DNA from: Halomonas sp. 7T
GTDB taxonomy: Bacteria; Pseudomonadota; Gammaproteobacteria; Pseudomonadales; Halomonadaceae
Direction: 5' to 3'
DNA: 64,000 nucleotides
Assembly: GCF_025643255.1 (NCBI RefSeq)
Contig: NZ_CP087112.1
Location: 3,224,001-3,288,000 of the forward strand
A model generated the notes under the pieces. It saw nothing but the letters and a program-made list of their open reading frames with translations. It did not search any database and was not told the DNA's origin. Made by a program: the position numbers and the translations under genes. This document shows, one piece after another, positions 28,122 through 36,365 of this stretch. How positions within the stretch are numbered: the stretch's first letter is position 1; the number at the start of each line of letters is the position of its first letter.

Positions 28122-28149
28122 GGTAAGTTAAAAAATGTTACCTAGGTAA
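28122..28149. promoter_or_regulatory. Palindromic operator-like sequence before the phosphorelay operon
   Basis: TTACCTAGGTAA (28138-28149) is a perfect 12-bp palindrome, with a further GGTAA at 28122-28126. It overlaps the ribosome-binding region of the gene starting at 28154. A larger dyad AAACATAT/ATATGTTT (28082-28089, 28112-28119) lies just upstream. Confidence 0.45.
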
Positions 28150-28153
28150 GCTT

Positions 28154-29464
28154 ATGCAACATTTATCGGTGCTGCTCGTCGAAGACGATCCAGGTGATGC
28201 CGGTTTGATAAAATACACGCTGAAGTATGATCAAACGGATAACCAACTAGCGTGGGTCGAATCGTTTAGCGCGCTCGAACAGTTCTTTGCAGAGCAGCAA
28301 GCAAAGCCCGATGTCATCTTGTTAGACCTTAACCTACCTGACTCTACCGGTATTGAGACTGTTCACGCCTGTAAGCGCTTGAGCCGCAGTACGCCGATTG
28401 TTGTACTAACCGGCCATGACGACACTGAATTTGCGCTGCAAGCCTTAGAGGCAGGTGCTCAAGACTACCTGGCAAAAGGCAGTCTAGACGCTGACTCGCT
28501 AAGCCGCACGATGCGCTATGCGATTAGTCGTGCCAAGCTCGAAGAGCGCTTAATTCTTTCTGAAGAGCGCATGGCGGCAGCCATTGAAGGCGGCAAGCTA
28601 GGCGTTTGGGACTGGTTATTTGACCGCAACGAGTTCGTGTTTAGTGACCGCTGGTTGGCCACCGTAGGGTTTAAGTCTGACAGTCCGGATCTTCCTGGGA
28701 GTGCTGATGAGTGGCTTGAGCGCATACACCCTGAAGAGCGCCCCTCCTTTGAGCTAGCCGTTGAGCGGCACTTGTCGGGTGAGCTGCCTAATTACCAGTG
28801 CGAATTTCGTCTCCGCCACCGTGATGGCCACTGGGTGTGGCTGTTTGAATCCGGCCATATTATTGAGCGAGACGCTAATGGCAAGCCCATTCGCATGGTC
28901 GGCGTGCAGCAGGACATTAGCGAGCGCAAAGCCATGGAGGAGCGGCTCACCCATCTAGCCATGCGCGATGAGTTAACGGGGGCGCTAAACCGCCGTAGCT
29001 TCATGAATATTGCTGACCGTGAATATGGGCGGATTAAGCGCCAAAAGGACTACAGCGTTGGCATATTAATGCTGGATCTAGACAAATTTAAACAGGTTAA
29101 CGATACCTATGGGCACGCTGCGGGAGACGAGGTGCTAAAACGTTTTTCTCACGTTGTGACCGAGCAATTAAGGGAAAACGATGTTTTCGCCCGGTTAGGG
29201 GGGGAAGAGTTTGCCGTCTTGCTTCCTCACACTGAACAAGAAGGCGTCAAAAAAGCGGCTGAAAAGCTGAGAGCTGCGGTTGAGGCGCAGAGCATAGACA
29301 TTGAGGAAGCACAGGTGATTCAGGTGACGACAAGTATCGGCGTTACCATGATGCACCCAGACGATGAGCGGCCCGATGGGGGGCTGGCCAGGGCAGATAA
29401 GGCACTTTATGACGCTAAGCACAGCGGTCGTAATCGCTGCTGTGTGAATATATACAATGCTTAG
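28154..29464 (+). CDS. Response regulator with PAS and GGDEF domains (diguanylate cyclase)
   Basis: A 436-residue cytosolic protein. The receiver domain (1-125) has the phospho-acceptor Asp58 in VILLDLNLPD. A PAS/PAC domain follows (about 140-262, ending MVGVQQDISERKA), then a GGDEF domain (about 275-432). The active site is GGEEF at 349-353, an active-type variant. An RxxD inhibitory site (REND) lies five residues before it, so it should synthesise c-di-GMP and be product-inhibited. It is the first gene of a four-gene signalling cluster; the next gene starts 26 bp downstream. Phosphorylation by one of the downstream kinases is inferred. Confidence 0.92.
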   Translation: MQHLSVLLVEDDPGDAGLIKYTLKYDQTDNQLAWVESFSALEQFFAEQQAKPDVILLDLNLPDSTGIETVHACKRLSRSTPIVVLTGHDDTEFALQALEAGAQDYLAKGSLDADSLSRTMRYAISRAKLEERLILSEERMAAAIEGGKLGVWDWLFDRNEFVFSDRWLATVGFKSDSPDLPGSADEWLERIHPEERPSFELAVERHLSGELPNYQCEFRLRHRDGHWVWLFESGHIIERDANGKPIRMVGVQQDISERKAMEERLTHLAMRDELTGALNRRSFMNIADREYGRIKRQKDYSVGILMLDLDKFKQVNDTYGHAAGDEVLKRFSHVVTEQLRENDVFARLGGEEFAVLLPHTEQEGVKKAAEKLRAAVEAQSIDIEEAQVIQVTTSIGVTMMHPDDERPDGGLARADKALYDAKHSGRNRCCVNIYNA

Positions 29465-29490
29465 CGTCTAAAGCGACAAGGATCAATGGT

Positions 29491-32052
29491 ATGCGGTTGG
29501 CTACGTGTATAACGAAAATAACAACAAAGCATGGCTGGCTGGCTGCCCTCGCGTTAGCGCTACTATTGCTGCCAAGTATCACCCAGGCGTCTTTAACCAT
29601 CGGTGTGTTTGCCTATCGTGATGCAAACGCGGTAGCGCAAGAGTTTGCGTCGGTGGCAGACGCCGTGAGAAGCGCATTTCCAGAGCGTGAGGTCGAGCTA
29701 AAAACGCTAAGCCTAGAGCAGTTAGAAGCGGCTATTGAGGCGGGAAGCCTAGATTTTGTACTCACCAATCCGCTGCACTTTTTAACCATACGCCATCAAT
29801 ACGATGTCAGTGGTGCGCTGGCAACGCTCTCGCGACCTTATGCAGGGCATCGGCTTAATGCATTGGGCGGTGTGATTGTTACCCGTAGCGATCGTGTGGC
29901 TACGCAGCAGCTTGAAAACCTTGAAGGCGTGGTCATCGGCATACCCGGTAAGCGTTTTCTAGGAGGCTACCTTACCCAAGCCTATGAGATTTATCAGCGT
30001 GGTTTTCGTCCAGAGAATTTTGCGGTTTATCGCGAGTTAGGTAGCCACGACGCCGTTATTCAAGCGCTGTTAGATAAAGAGATCGACGCGGGTTTTGTGA
30101 GGACCGGTACCCTCGAATTATGGCAGCAAGAGGGTAAAGCGGGTATTGAACAGATCAAGGTATTGAATGCTCAGCAGCATACTTACTTTCCTCTTGCGCA
30201 CTCAACCCGCCTGTATCCCGAATGGTCGTTTGCCGCGCTGCCCCGCGTCTCTGAAGAAGATAAACGAACGGTGAGTAGAGCATTACTTAATATGCTTCCC
30301 GATGCGCCCCTAGGGTTTGTGGCCCCCATGGATTATTTGCGCCTTGAAGAGACGGCTAGGGCGTTACAGGTACCGCCTTATCACCCTGGCAGTGCCCCGT
30401 TGTTACTACGTTTGCAGCGTGAGCTTGGCAGTTGGCTGTGGGTATTCACCGTATTATTAAGTGGTTTAATTGTCTCTTTACTGCTGCTGGGCGTTCTGTA
30501 TTGGCGGGGGCGTCAACACCTTGTCAAAATTAAGCAGCAGCGCCAGGCGCTGAATCATATTTTATGGGGGACGGCGGCAGGCACCTGGGAGTGGAATGTT
30601 CAAACAGGCGAAACGCGCTTTAACGAGCGCTGGGCAGAGATGGTGGGCTACCGCCTAGCTGAACTTCAGCCCACGACCATTGATACGTGGATGACGTTTT
30701 GCCACCCTGATGACCTAGCCCGCTCTAATGCTGCCCTTCAAGATCATTTTGAAGGGCGCTTAGATAGCTACAGCATAGAAGCGCGTATGCGTCATCGCGA
30801 CGGTCACTGGATTTGGGTGCATGATCGTGGCCGCATTGTACAGCGCGATGATGCCGGAGAGCCGTTATGGATGGCAGGCACGCATACCGATATCACGTCT
30901 CGCAAAGAGGCGGAGGTAGAAGCCTTTGAGGTGACAGAACAGCTCAAAAAGTTGGCCACCCTGCTGCCGGGCACCATTTACCAGTATCATCTTGCGCCCA
31001 GCGGCCACGCCTGCTTCCCCTATGCTAGCTCAGGCATTGAGGCTATTTATGGCGTTACCGCTGAAGAGGCGGCACGTGACGTAACGCGCATCTTTAATGT
31101 GATTCACCCGGATGACCGGGAAGCCGTCGCAGAGAGTATTCGACAGTCAGCCGCGACCTTGACTATCTGGCATGCCAGCTACCGCGTTAACCATCCTGAC
31201 GGCCAGCTGCTGTGGATAGATGGCATTGCCACGCCGGAGCGCCTTAGAGACGGCGGTACTATGTGGCATGGCTACCTGCGCGATATCACCGCGGCGCACT
31301 TACTACAGAAAGAGCGCGATGCGTATCGCGAGTCTTTAGAAAAATCCAACCAAGAGCTTGAGCATTTTGCGTATGCAGCGTCGCACGATTTGCGTCAGCC
31401 GCTGCGCATGGTGACCAGCTATGCGCAGCTGCTGCAGCGCCATTTGGGCGACACCCTAGATGATGATGGCCGCACCATGCTGCATTACATGAGTGACGGT
31501 GCCAAGCGTATGGATGCCATGCTGCTCTCGCTATTAGAGTACTCCCGGGTGGGCCGTAAAGGGCAGCCAATGCAGGCGATGTCGCTCAAGACATCTCTTG
31601 AGGAAGCGCTGCACTTTCTAAAGCCTAGTATTGTCGAGTCTCAGGCGCAGGTAACGGTTACTGGCCATTGGCCATACGTCGTCGCTAGCCCGGATGAAAT
31701 GACCCGGCTTTTTCAGAACCTGATAGGTAATGCATTAAAATACCGTGCAACCGACCATCCAGTGGCGATTGACATTGCCGTCACCGAGCTCTCGGACCCG
31801 GCGTGCTGGAAAATCAGTGTCTGTGATAACGGTATTGGCATCGCCCCAGAGCAGATCGAGCGCTTATTCAAGGTGTTTCAACGCCTGCATACCCGTGAAA
31901 AATATGAAGGCACGGGCGTAGGACTAGCGGTTTGCCGCAAGATTATCGAGCGCTATGACGGACGCATTTGGATAGAGTCTGAGGGCGAGGGGAAAGGCAG
32001 CTGCTGCATTTTTACGCTACCCATAAGAAATGCCGCCCAAGGAGCTGATTAA
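29491..32052 (+). CDS. Sensor histidine kinase with PhnD-like periplasmic domain and two PAS domains
   Basis: An 853-residue membrane kinase. A signal/first helix (about 14-33) is followed by a periplasmic domain of the PhnD/phosphonate-binding fold (about 35-285: LTIGVFAYRDANAVAQ, DFVLTNPLHFLTIR, GIPGKRFLGGYLTQAY). TM2 lies near 313-337, then two PAS domains (about 345-470 and 483-600). The HisKA domain has phospho-acceptor His632 in YAASHDLRQPL, and the ATPase domain has CDNGIGIAPEQ and GTGVGLAVCRKI. The sensor layout resembles TtrS-type kinases. The ligand is unknown. It overlaps the next kinase gene as TAATG, so the two are coupled. Confidence 0.9.
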   Translation: MRLATCITKITTKHGWLAALALALLLLPSITQASLTIGVFAYRDANAVAQEFASVADAVRSAFPEREVELKTLSLEQLEAAIEAGSLDFVLTNPLHFLTIRHQYDVSGALATLSRPYAGHRLNALGGVIVTRSDRVATQQLENLEGVVIGIPGKRFLGGYLTQAYEIYQRGFRPENFAVYRELGSHDAVIQALLDKEIDAGFVRTGTLELWQQEGKAGIEQIKVLNAQQHTYFPLAHSTRLYPEWSFAALPRVSEEDKRTVSRALLNMLPDAPLGFVAPMDYLRLEETARALQVPPYHPGSAPLLLRLQRELGSWLWVFTVLLSGLIVSLLLLGVLYWRGRQHLVKIKQQRQALNHILWGTAAGTWEWNVQTGETRFNERWAEMVGYRLAELQPTTIDTWMTFCHPDDLARSNAALQDHFEGRLDSYSIEARMRHRDGHWIWVHDRGRIVQRDDAGEPLWMAGTHTDITSRKEAEVEAFEVTEQLKKLATLLPGTIYQYHLAPSGHACFPYASSGIEAIYGVTAEEAARDVTRIFNVIHPDDREAVAESIRQSAATLTIWHASYRVNHPDGQLLWIDGIATPERLRDGGTMWHGYLRDITAAHLLQKERDAYRESLEKSNQELEHFAYAASHDLRQPLRMVTSYAQLLQRHLGDTLDDDGRTMLHYMSDGAKRMDAMLLSLLEYSRVGRKGQPMQAMSLKTSLEEALHFLKPSIVESQAQVTVTGHWPYVVASPDEMTRLFQNLIGNALKYRATDHPVAIDIAVTELSDPACWKISVCDNGIGIAPEQIERLFKVFQRLHTREKYEGTGVGLAVCRKIIERYDGRIWIESEGEGKGSCCIFTLPIRNAAQGAD

Positions 32053-33365
32053 TGCGACGCGCACAGCGGCTTCTCTGCTACCTGCTGGTGTTACAGCTAT
32101 TTGTGCCTATGTTCGCCTGGGCGATGCCAAGCTTCGATGAGTATTTTGAACGCCACTCAGCGCCCATGTGGATGATTGACACCACGAGCGGAGATATTGT
32201 GCGCGCCAACGCCGCTGCTTATGCGTTTTATGGCTACGATGACCTTGAACAGCGCAATATACGTCACATTAATCTGTTAACGCCGGCCCAGATAGAAGAG
32301 GAAATTGCGCGCGCGAGCGAAAACTCTTCCAACCATTTGTTCATGCGCCATCGACTTGCCAATGGCAACATCAAAGTCGTCGGTATTAATACCCAGCGGC
32401 ACAATGTCGATGGCCGCGAGGTATTAATATCGTCCATCTATGATACCAGTGAGTTCGAAAGCTCTGCTGAGCGGCACTACATTAAAAGTGTGGAGCAGCA
32501 GGTCGACCTCCAGACAGCTGCATTAATGGCCGCCGAACGTAGAACGAGATGGATAAGTTTAATCGCTATTTCTGCGCAGGCGTTGCTTATCGCATTGCTG
32601 CTTTTTATGGTTTTTCGTCTACGCAAAGCAAAGAAAGATAATGAACAGTTAATTGATGCGCTTTCTCATCAGAATAGCGATTTGGAACGGCTAGGGCATG
32701 CAATGGCCCACCACTTTCAAGAGCCAAGCCGACGCTTAATTAGTTTTTCTCAGCAATTAAAGCGGGAGGTTGGCGATACCGCATCTCCAAGCACGGCCAT
32801 GGCCGTTCACTACATAAGTACACAGTCTCAACGTTTAAGTGAACTCGTGTCAGACGTGCAACGCTATTTAAGTCTGGGTACCGTTCCGCCCGTATTCGAG
32901 CGGCTGGATACTCAGTCTATTTTGCAAGATGTATATCAGGCGGAACGCCTATTAACCCCCATGTGGTTAGAGAGCGAGTTAGATATTCCCACACCGCTGC
33001 CTAATGTTTATTTTGATAAGAAACAGCTAAGCCTTATTTTTAAAATATTACTGCACAATGCTTGGCAGTACCGCTGTAAAGAGAGGCCACTGCGAGTAGC
33101 TGTGAGTGGATTGAAGGTGGGTGACCGGGTGCGTTTTCGGGTAGAGGATAATGGCCAAGGTGTTGCACCTGAATATCGTGAGCAAATCTTCGATATGTTT
33201 TCACGTCTAGTGCCTAATAGTGAAGAGTACCCAGGCACAGGGATGGGGTTAGCGCTGGTTGCTAAAGCGCTGCGAGAAACCAACAGTCGTATTACCATCG
33301 AAGATGGCCCCCAAGGCGGTGCCTGTTTTATATTTGATTTGCCAGCGGCAGGGAGTGAAAAATGA
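32052..33365 (+). CDS. Sensor histidine kinase with exported PAS-like domain and atypical H-box
   Basis: A 437-residue membrane kinase. A signal segment (about 7-24) is followed by a PAS-like domain (about 27-145) that must lie outside the cytoplasm, because the only other membrane helix is near 168-190 (SLIAISAQALLIALLLFMVF). The DHp helix carries the phospho-acceptor region AMAHHFQEPSRR (His220). The residue after the histidine is His rather than the usual Asp/Glu. The ATPase domain is intact (VEDNGQGV, GTGMGLALVAKAL). It starts on the stop of the preceding kinase and its stop overlaps the next receiver gene by 4 bases. Partner and signal are unknown. Confidence 0.85.
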   Translation: MRRAQRLLCYLLVLQLFVPMFAWAMPSFDEYFERHSAPMWMIDTTSGDIVRANAAAYAFYGYDDLEQRNIRHINLLTPAQIEEEIARASENSSNHLFMRHRLANGNIKVVGINTQRHNVDGREVLISSIYDTSEFESSAERHYIKSVEQQVDLQTAALMAAERRTRWISLIAISAQALLIALLLFMVFRLRKAKKDNEQLIDALSHQNSDLERLGHAMAHHFQEPSRRLISFSQQLKREVGDTASPSTAMAVHYISTQSQRLSELVSDVQRYLSLGTVPPVFERLDTQSILQDVYQAERLLTPMWLESELDIPTPLPNVYFDKKQLSLIFKILLHNAWQYRCKERPLRVAVSGLKVGDRVRFRVEDNGQGVAPEYREQIFDMFSRLVPNSEEYPGTGMGLALVAKALRETNSRITIEDGPQGGACFIFDLPAAGSEK

Positions 33366-33793
33366 CGCGCGCGCACTTTAAAGTATTACTAGTGGAAGAT
33401 GAGCCCGCCGATGTGCACCTCACTAAAATGGCCTTTAATGAAGGTAAACTACTGGTGGATGTGCATGACGTGGGAGATGGTGTTGAGGCGTTAGCATTTT
33501 TAAAGCAAGAAGCCCCTTATCAAAACGCCCCAAAGCCGGATCTTATTCTACTCGATCTTAATATGCCGCGTATGGATGGCAAAACGTTCCTGAAAAAATT
33601 CAAAACCTTGGAAAAGCTTCGTCAGATACCGGTGGTTGTATTAACCACATCGGAAGCCGAGTCCGACGTGATTGACTCTTACGATCTTGGCGCTTCGGGC
33701 TTTATTGTCAAACCTGTTGATATAGATCAATTTATTAACGCGATTCAGGCACTAGAAGAGTACTGGCTGACATTGGTACGAAGGCCTAGCTAA
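33362..33793 (+). CDS. Single-domain response regulator, Rcp1-type
   Basis: A 143-residue stand-alone receiver with no output domain. Phospho-acceptor Asp65 is in LILLDLNMPRMDG; the acidic pair is in VLLVEDEPADV, the switch Thr in VVVLTTSEAE and the Lys in FIVKPVD. The spacing and the insert around residues 45-60 resemble Rcp1, the partner of cyanobacterial phytochrome-type kinases. It overlaps the kinase stop (ATGA), is last in the four-gene cluster, and may relay phosphate between the kinases or act as a phosphate sink. Confidence 0.9.
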   Translation: MTRAHFKVLLVEDEPADVHLTKMAFNEGKLLVDVHDVGDGVEALAFLKQEAPYQNAPKPDLILLDLNMPRMDGKTFLKKFKTLEKLRQIPVVVLTTSEAESDVIDSYDLGASGFIVKPVDIDQFINAIQALEEYWLTLVRRPS

Positions 33794-34146
33794 TCGTCCA
33801 AAGACGGGCGCAGAATCCAAAATGCACACGCGCCACGATATATGCCATCTTTAAGGCTATTTTTTGTAGAATAGGCGGCATAACGTTTATTTAATTAGCA
33901 CTATTGGGATTACCATCTTCGTGAGATTATCAAAAAATTAGCCGGCTACTAAATTCGCCTGTTGTGTTTACAGTGAGTGCTTCTTGGCGAGGTCTTCTAA
34001 TTATTTGTAATGAGTCGTGATTTCTAGGAGTATTAGACGAATACTTACATTAAGATCATTGATGCTATCCAGCGAGTATGAGTGCTACTTGTAAAAGCGG
34101 GCTAAAGTATTAATTCTACTGATAAAAAATAAGCGTAGAGGCTACG
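33794..34146 (+). other. Intergenic region between the phosphorelay cluster and cheZ
   Basis: This 353-bp AT-rich gap has no coding potential I can support. It has a small dyad AGTATT-N5-AATACT (34029-34045). A TAAAGTAT followed by CTGATAA (34103-34125) resembles a sigma-28 promoter but has an 8-base instead of 11-base spacer. No terminator is evident after the receiver gene. Confidence 0.5.
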
Positions 34147-34833
34147 ATGAGCACGACTAAAAATGCCCACGACTCGACCATGCCGTCGGTGTTGGGTAAG
34201 CACGACAGTGCTGATGACATGATTCACCGCATCGGTTATGTAACACGTCTACTGCGTGACAGCATGAAAGAGCTGGGGTTGGATCAGCAGATCTCCCAAG
34301 CAGCGCAGGCAATTCCAGATGCTAATGATCGCCTTAGTTACGTGGCGGCGATGACGGAACAGGCTGCCGAGCGCGCCTTAAACGCGGTGGAACGCGCCCA
34401 GCCACTACAAGATGACCTGGAGAGTGCGGGCGATGCGCTCAACCAGCGTTGGCAGAAAGCCGCTGCTGCCTTGGCCAAAGTGGAAGGTGATGCGACGCTG
34501 ATTGAAGATACCCAGCACTATCTAAGCCAGACGCTGCCGGATGCCACCGGTGCAACGCAAAAAGAGCTGCTGGAAATCATGATGGCGCAAGACTTCCAAG
34601 ACCTCACTGGCCAAGTGATTAAAAAGATGATGGAAGTCATTAAGCTAATCGAAGAGCAGCTGGTGCAGGTGTTGGTGGATAATGTCCCTAATGTGGCCGA
34701 TGGCGTTAAGGCTGAAGACAACCGCGACGAGCATGCCAAATTGAGAAATGGCCCGCAGGTCAATCAAAACAAGACCGATGTCGTCGCGGGGCAAGACCAG
34801 GTTGATGACCTTCTGGATGAGCTAGGCTTTTAA
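34147..34833 (+). CDS. cheZ: Chemotaxis protein phosphatase CheZ
   Basis: A 228-residue CheZ, mostly long helices, that dephosphorylates CheY-P. The catalytic segment MMAQDFQDLTGQVIKKMM is complete, with Asp152 and Gln156 corresponding to E. coli Asp143 and Gln147. The C-terminal amphipathic CheY-binding peptide QVDDLLDELGF is also present, after a flexible linker. It is usually next to cheY in a flagellar cluster; here it stands alone, 353 bp after a receiver/kinase cluster. It may serve the distant chemotaxis CheY, or the nearby Rcp1-type receiver. Confidence 0.9.
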   Translation: MSTTKNAHDSTMPSVLGKHDSADDMIHRIGYVTRLLRDSMKELGLDQQISQAAQAIPDANDRLSYVAAMTEQAAERALNAVERAQPLQDDLESAGDALNQRWQKAAAALAKVEGDATLIEDTQHYLSQTLPDATGATQKELLEIMMAQDFQDLTGQVIKKMMEVIKLIEEQLVQVLVDNVPNVADGVKAEDNRDEHAKLRNGPQVNQNKTDVVAGQDQVDDLLDELGF

Positions 34834-34865
34834 CCGACACCTAGCCCGGTGGCTAGGCGCGGTTA
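34831..34865. terminator. Two-part hairpin between convergent cheZ and GST genes
   Basis: The inner stem CCTAGCC/GGCTAGG (34840-34846 with 34851-34857) is stacked on an outer TAACCG/CGGTTA stem that includes the cheZ stop codon. There is no T-tract, so it is at best a weak terminator. Confidence 0.4.
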
Positions 34866-34874
34866 GTCGCTGTA

Positions 34875-35507
34875 CTAATGTTTACTCTCTTCTTTTGCTG
34901 CCTGCTCTTTTTCTATGGCACGAGCCATCGCCGGGCGTGCCGCATGGCGAGCATGGTAAGCCACTAATGGCTCGGGTAACCGGTGTTTCATGCTAGCTGC
35001 CCAGCTCAGCGTGTGGGTAAGAAATAGATCCGCTAGGGTAAACGTATCGCCGACAAGGGTTTCTTGGCCATCATAGCGGCGCTCAAGTGCATGCAGCGCG
35101 CGCTGGAACTCCCACGCGGCGGTGGGTAAAACGGCCGGTACGCGCCGTTCCTGAGGCAGCGCAAACTTATGCTTGGCCTGGAGCCACAGCGGTTGCTCAA
35201 TTTCGGTAATGATAAAGCTCAGCCATTGATCGACCTGTGCCCGCTCGGCAGCGCTGTTTGGCAGCAGGTTGCCGTCTCCATACTGTTCTGCGAGGTATCG
35301 GCAGATAGACGCCGACTCGAACAGCGTTAGCTCACCATCTTCAATCACGGGCACCTTGCCGTCGGGGTGGCGGGCTAAGTGCTCAGCGGTTTGACCCTCG
35401 CCTTTATCCAATGCGACATGCTGGCAACGGTATGCCAGGCCAAGCTCTTCAAGTGTCCAGGTAACCCGCACCGAGCGAGAGTTCGGAAAGCTGTAGTTGG
35501 TTATCAT
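34875..35507 (-). CDS. Glutathione S-transferase family protein
   Basis: A 210-residue cytosolic protein. The thioredoxin-like N-terminal domain (1-78) includes NYSFPNSRSVRVTWTLEELG and the glutathione-site sequence GKVPVIEDGELTLFESASIC with the conserved cis-Pro and Glu-Ser pair. An all-helical C-terminal domain follows from about 88, with LVGDTFTLADLFLTHTLSW. The substrate is not predictable. It stands between convergent cheZ and the minus-strand djlA; no operon is clear. Confidence 0.87.
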   Translation of the reverse strand: MITNYSFPNSRSVRVTWTLEELGLAYRCQHVALDKGEGQTAEHLARHPDGKVPVIEDGELTLFESASICRYLAEQYGDGNLLPNSAAERAQVDQWLSFIITEIEQPLWLQAKHKFALPQERRVPAVLPTAAWEFQRALHALERRYDGQETLVGDTFTLADLFLTHTLSWAASMKHRLPEPLVAYHARHAARPAMARAIEKEQAAKEESKH

Positions 35508-35573
35508 GAAACGGCTCCTGTGATGTGCAGTAGAAAACCCACTTTAGGCACTGCCGTGCACGCTTGTTATTAC

Positions 35574-36335
35574 CTACTGGCCTCGGGCGCTACGAATACG
35601 CTCGTAGGCATTGCCAATCTCGCTGGTGCGCGCTTGCGCCACTTCTCGCATGCTGTCGGGCAGGCCTTTGCCTGCCAGCTTATCAGGGTGGTTTTGGCTC
35701 ATTAGGCGGCGGTAAGCTTTTTTGATCTCCGCATCGCTGGCGTCTTCACTGACCCCTAATACTTGATACGCATCTTTTAGCGCCTCTTCACTGGAGCCCT
35801 GCGAATTGGCGGCAGCGCCGTGCAGCATCGCTTCAATCTGCTGGACTTCAGCCTCGCTGCAGCCAACGCCGCGGGCGACGCGTAGAATCATTTCGTGCTC
35901 TGCGGAGTGGAGCACGCCATCAGCCGCAATGGCGGTAAGCTGCACCTGCAAAAAAACCTGACGCAGAATTGGCTGTCGCTGGGTAAGGCGATTCACCTTG
36001 GCAAGCTCGGCATCCAGATTGAAACCGTCGGCGCGACCGCGCTCAAACGCAGCGCGCGCTCTCGTGCGCTGCTCGCCTTGCAGGTGCATCTGGTCAAATA
36101 GCTTTTCGGCCACGCCCAGCTCGCCATCGGTGACCTTGCCATCAGCTTGGCATAGGCAACCCATCACCGAAAAAATGGATTCCAAAAAGCCCTCTTGGAT
36201 TTGCATTCGCGCGATGTTTAACCGGCGTTTGATGCGTCGTCCCAGCCACCAGCCCAAAACACCCCCCACTAGCAGTCCCCAGGAGCCGCCGATGGCGAGG
36301 CCAATCAGGCCAAACAGAATAATCAGAAATAGCAT
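35574..36335 (-). CDS. djlA: Membrane-anchored DnaJ-like co-chaperone DjlA
   Basis: A 253-residue type III J-protein. A single N-terminal glycine-rich membrane helix (about 3-32, with GGSWGLLVGGVLGWWLG) acts as the dimerising anchor. A TerB-like helical domain follows (about 50-165; ADGKVTDGELGVAEKLF). The C-terminal J domain (about 185-250) has the HPD motif in RRLMSQNHPDKLAGKG. It stimulates DnaK ATPase at the inner membrane and is linked to envelope stress and capsule regulation in E. coli. It lies 30 bp after dxs on the same strand. Confidence 0.92.
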   Translation of the reverse strand: MLFLIILFGLIGLAIGGSWGLLVGGVLGWWLGRRIKRRLNIARMQIQEGFLESIFSVMGCLCQADGKVTDGELGVAEKLFDQMHLQGEQRTRARAAFERGRADGFNLDAELAKVNRLTQRQPILRQVFLQVQLTAIAADGVLHSAEHEMILRVARGVGCSEAEVQQIEAMLHGAAANSQGSSEEALKDAYQVLGVSEDASDAEIKKAYRRLMSQNHPDKLAGKGLPDSMREVAQARTSEIGNAYERIRSARGQ

Positions 36336-36365
36336 GGCATTCTCAATGGTTTAAACGTCAATACG

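Noticed and set aside
34103..34125. Sigma-28 promoter for cheZ (TAAAGTAT ... CTGATAA)
   Set aside because: The two boxes are separated by 8 bases instead of 11 and the -10 lacks GCC, so the match is not convincing.
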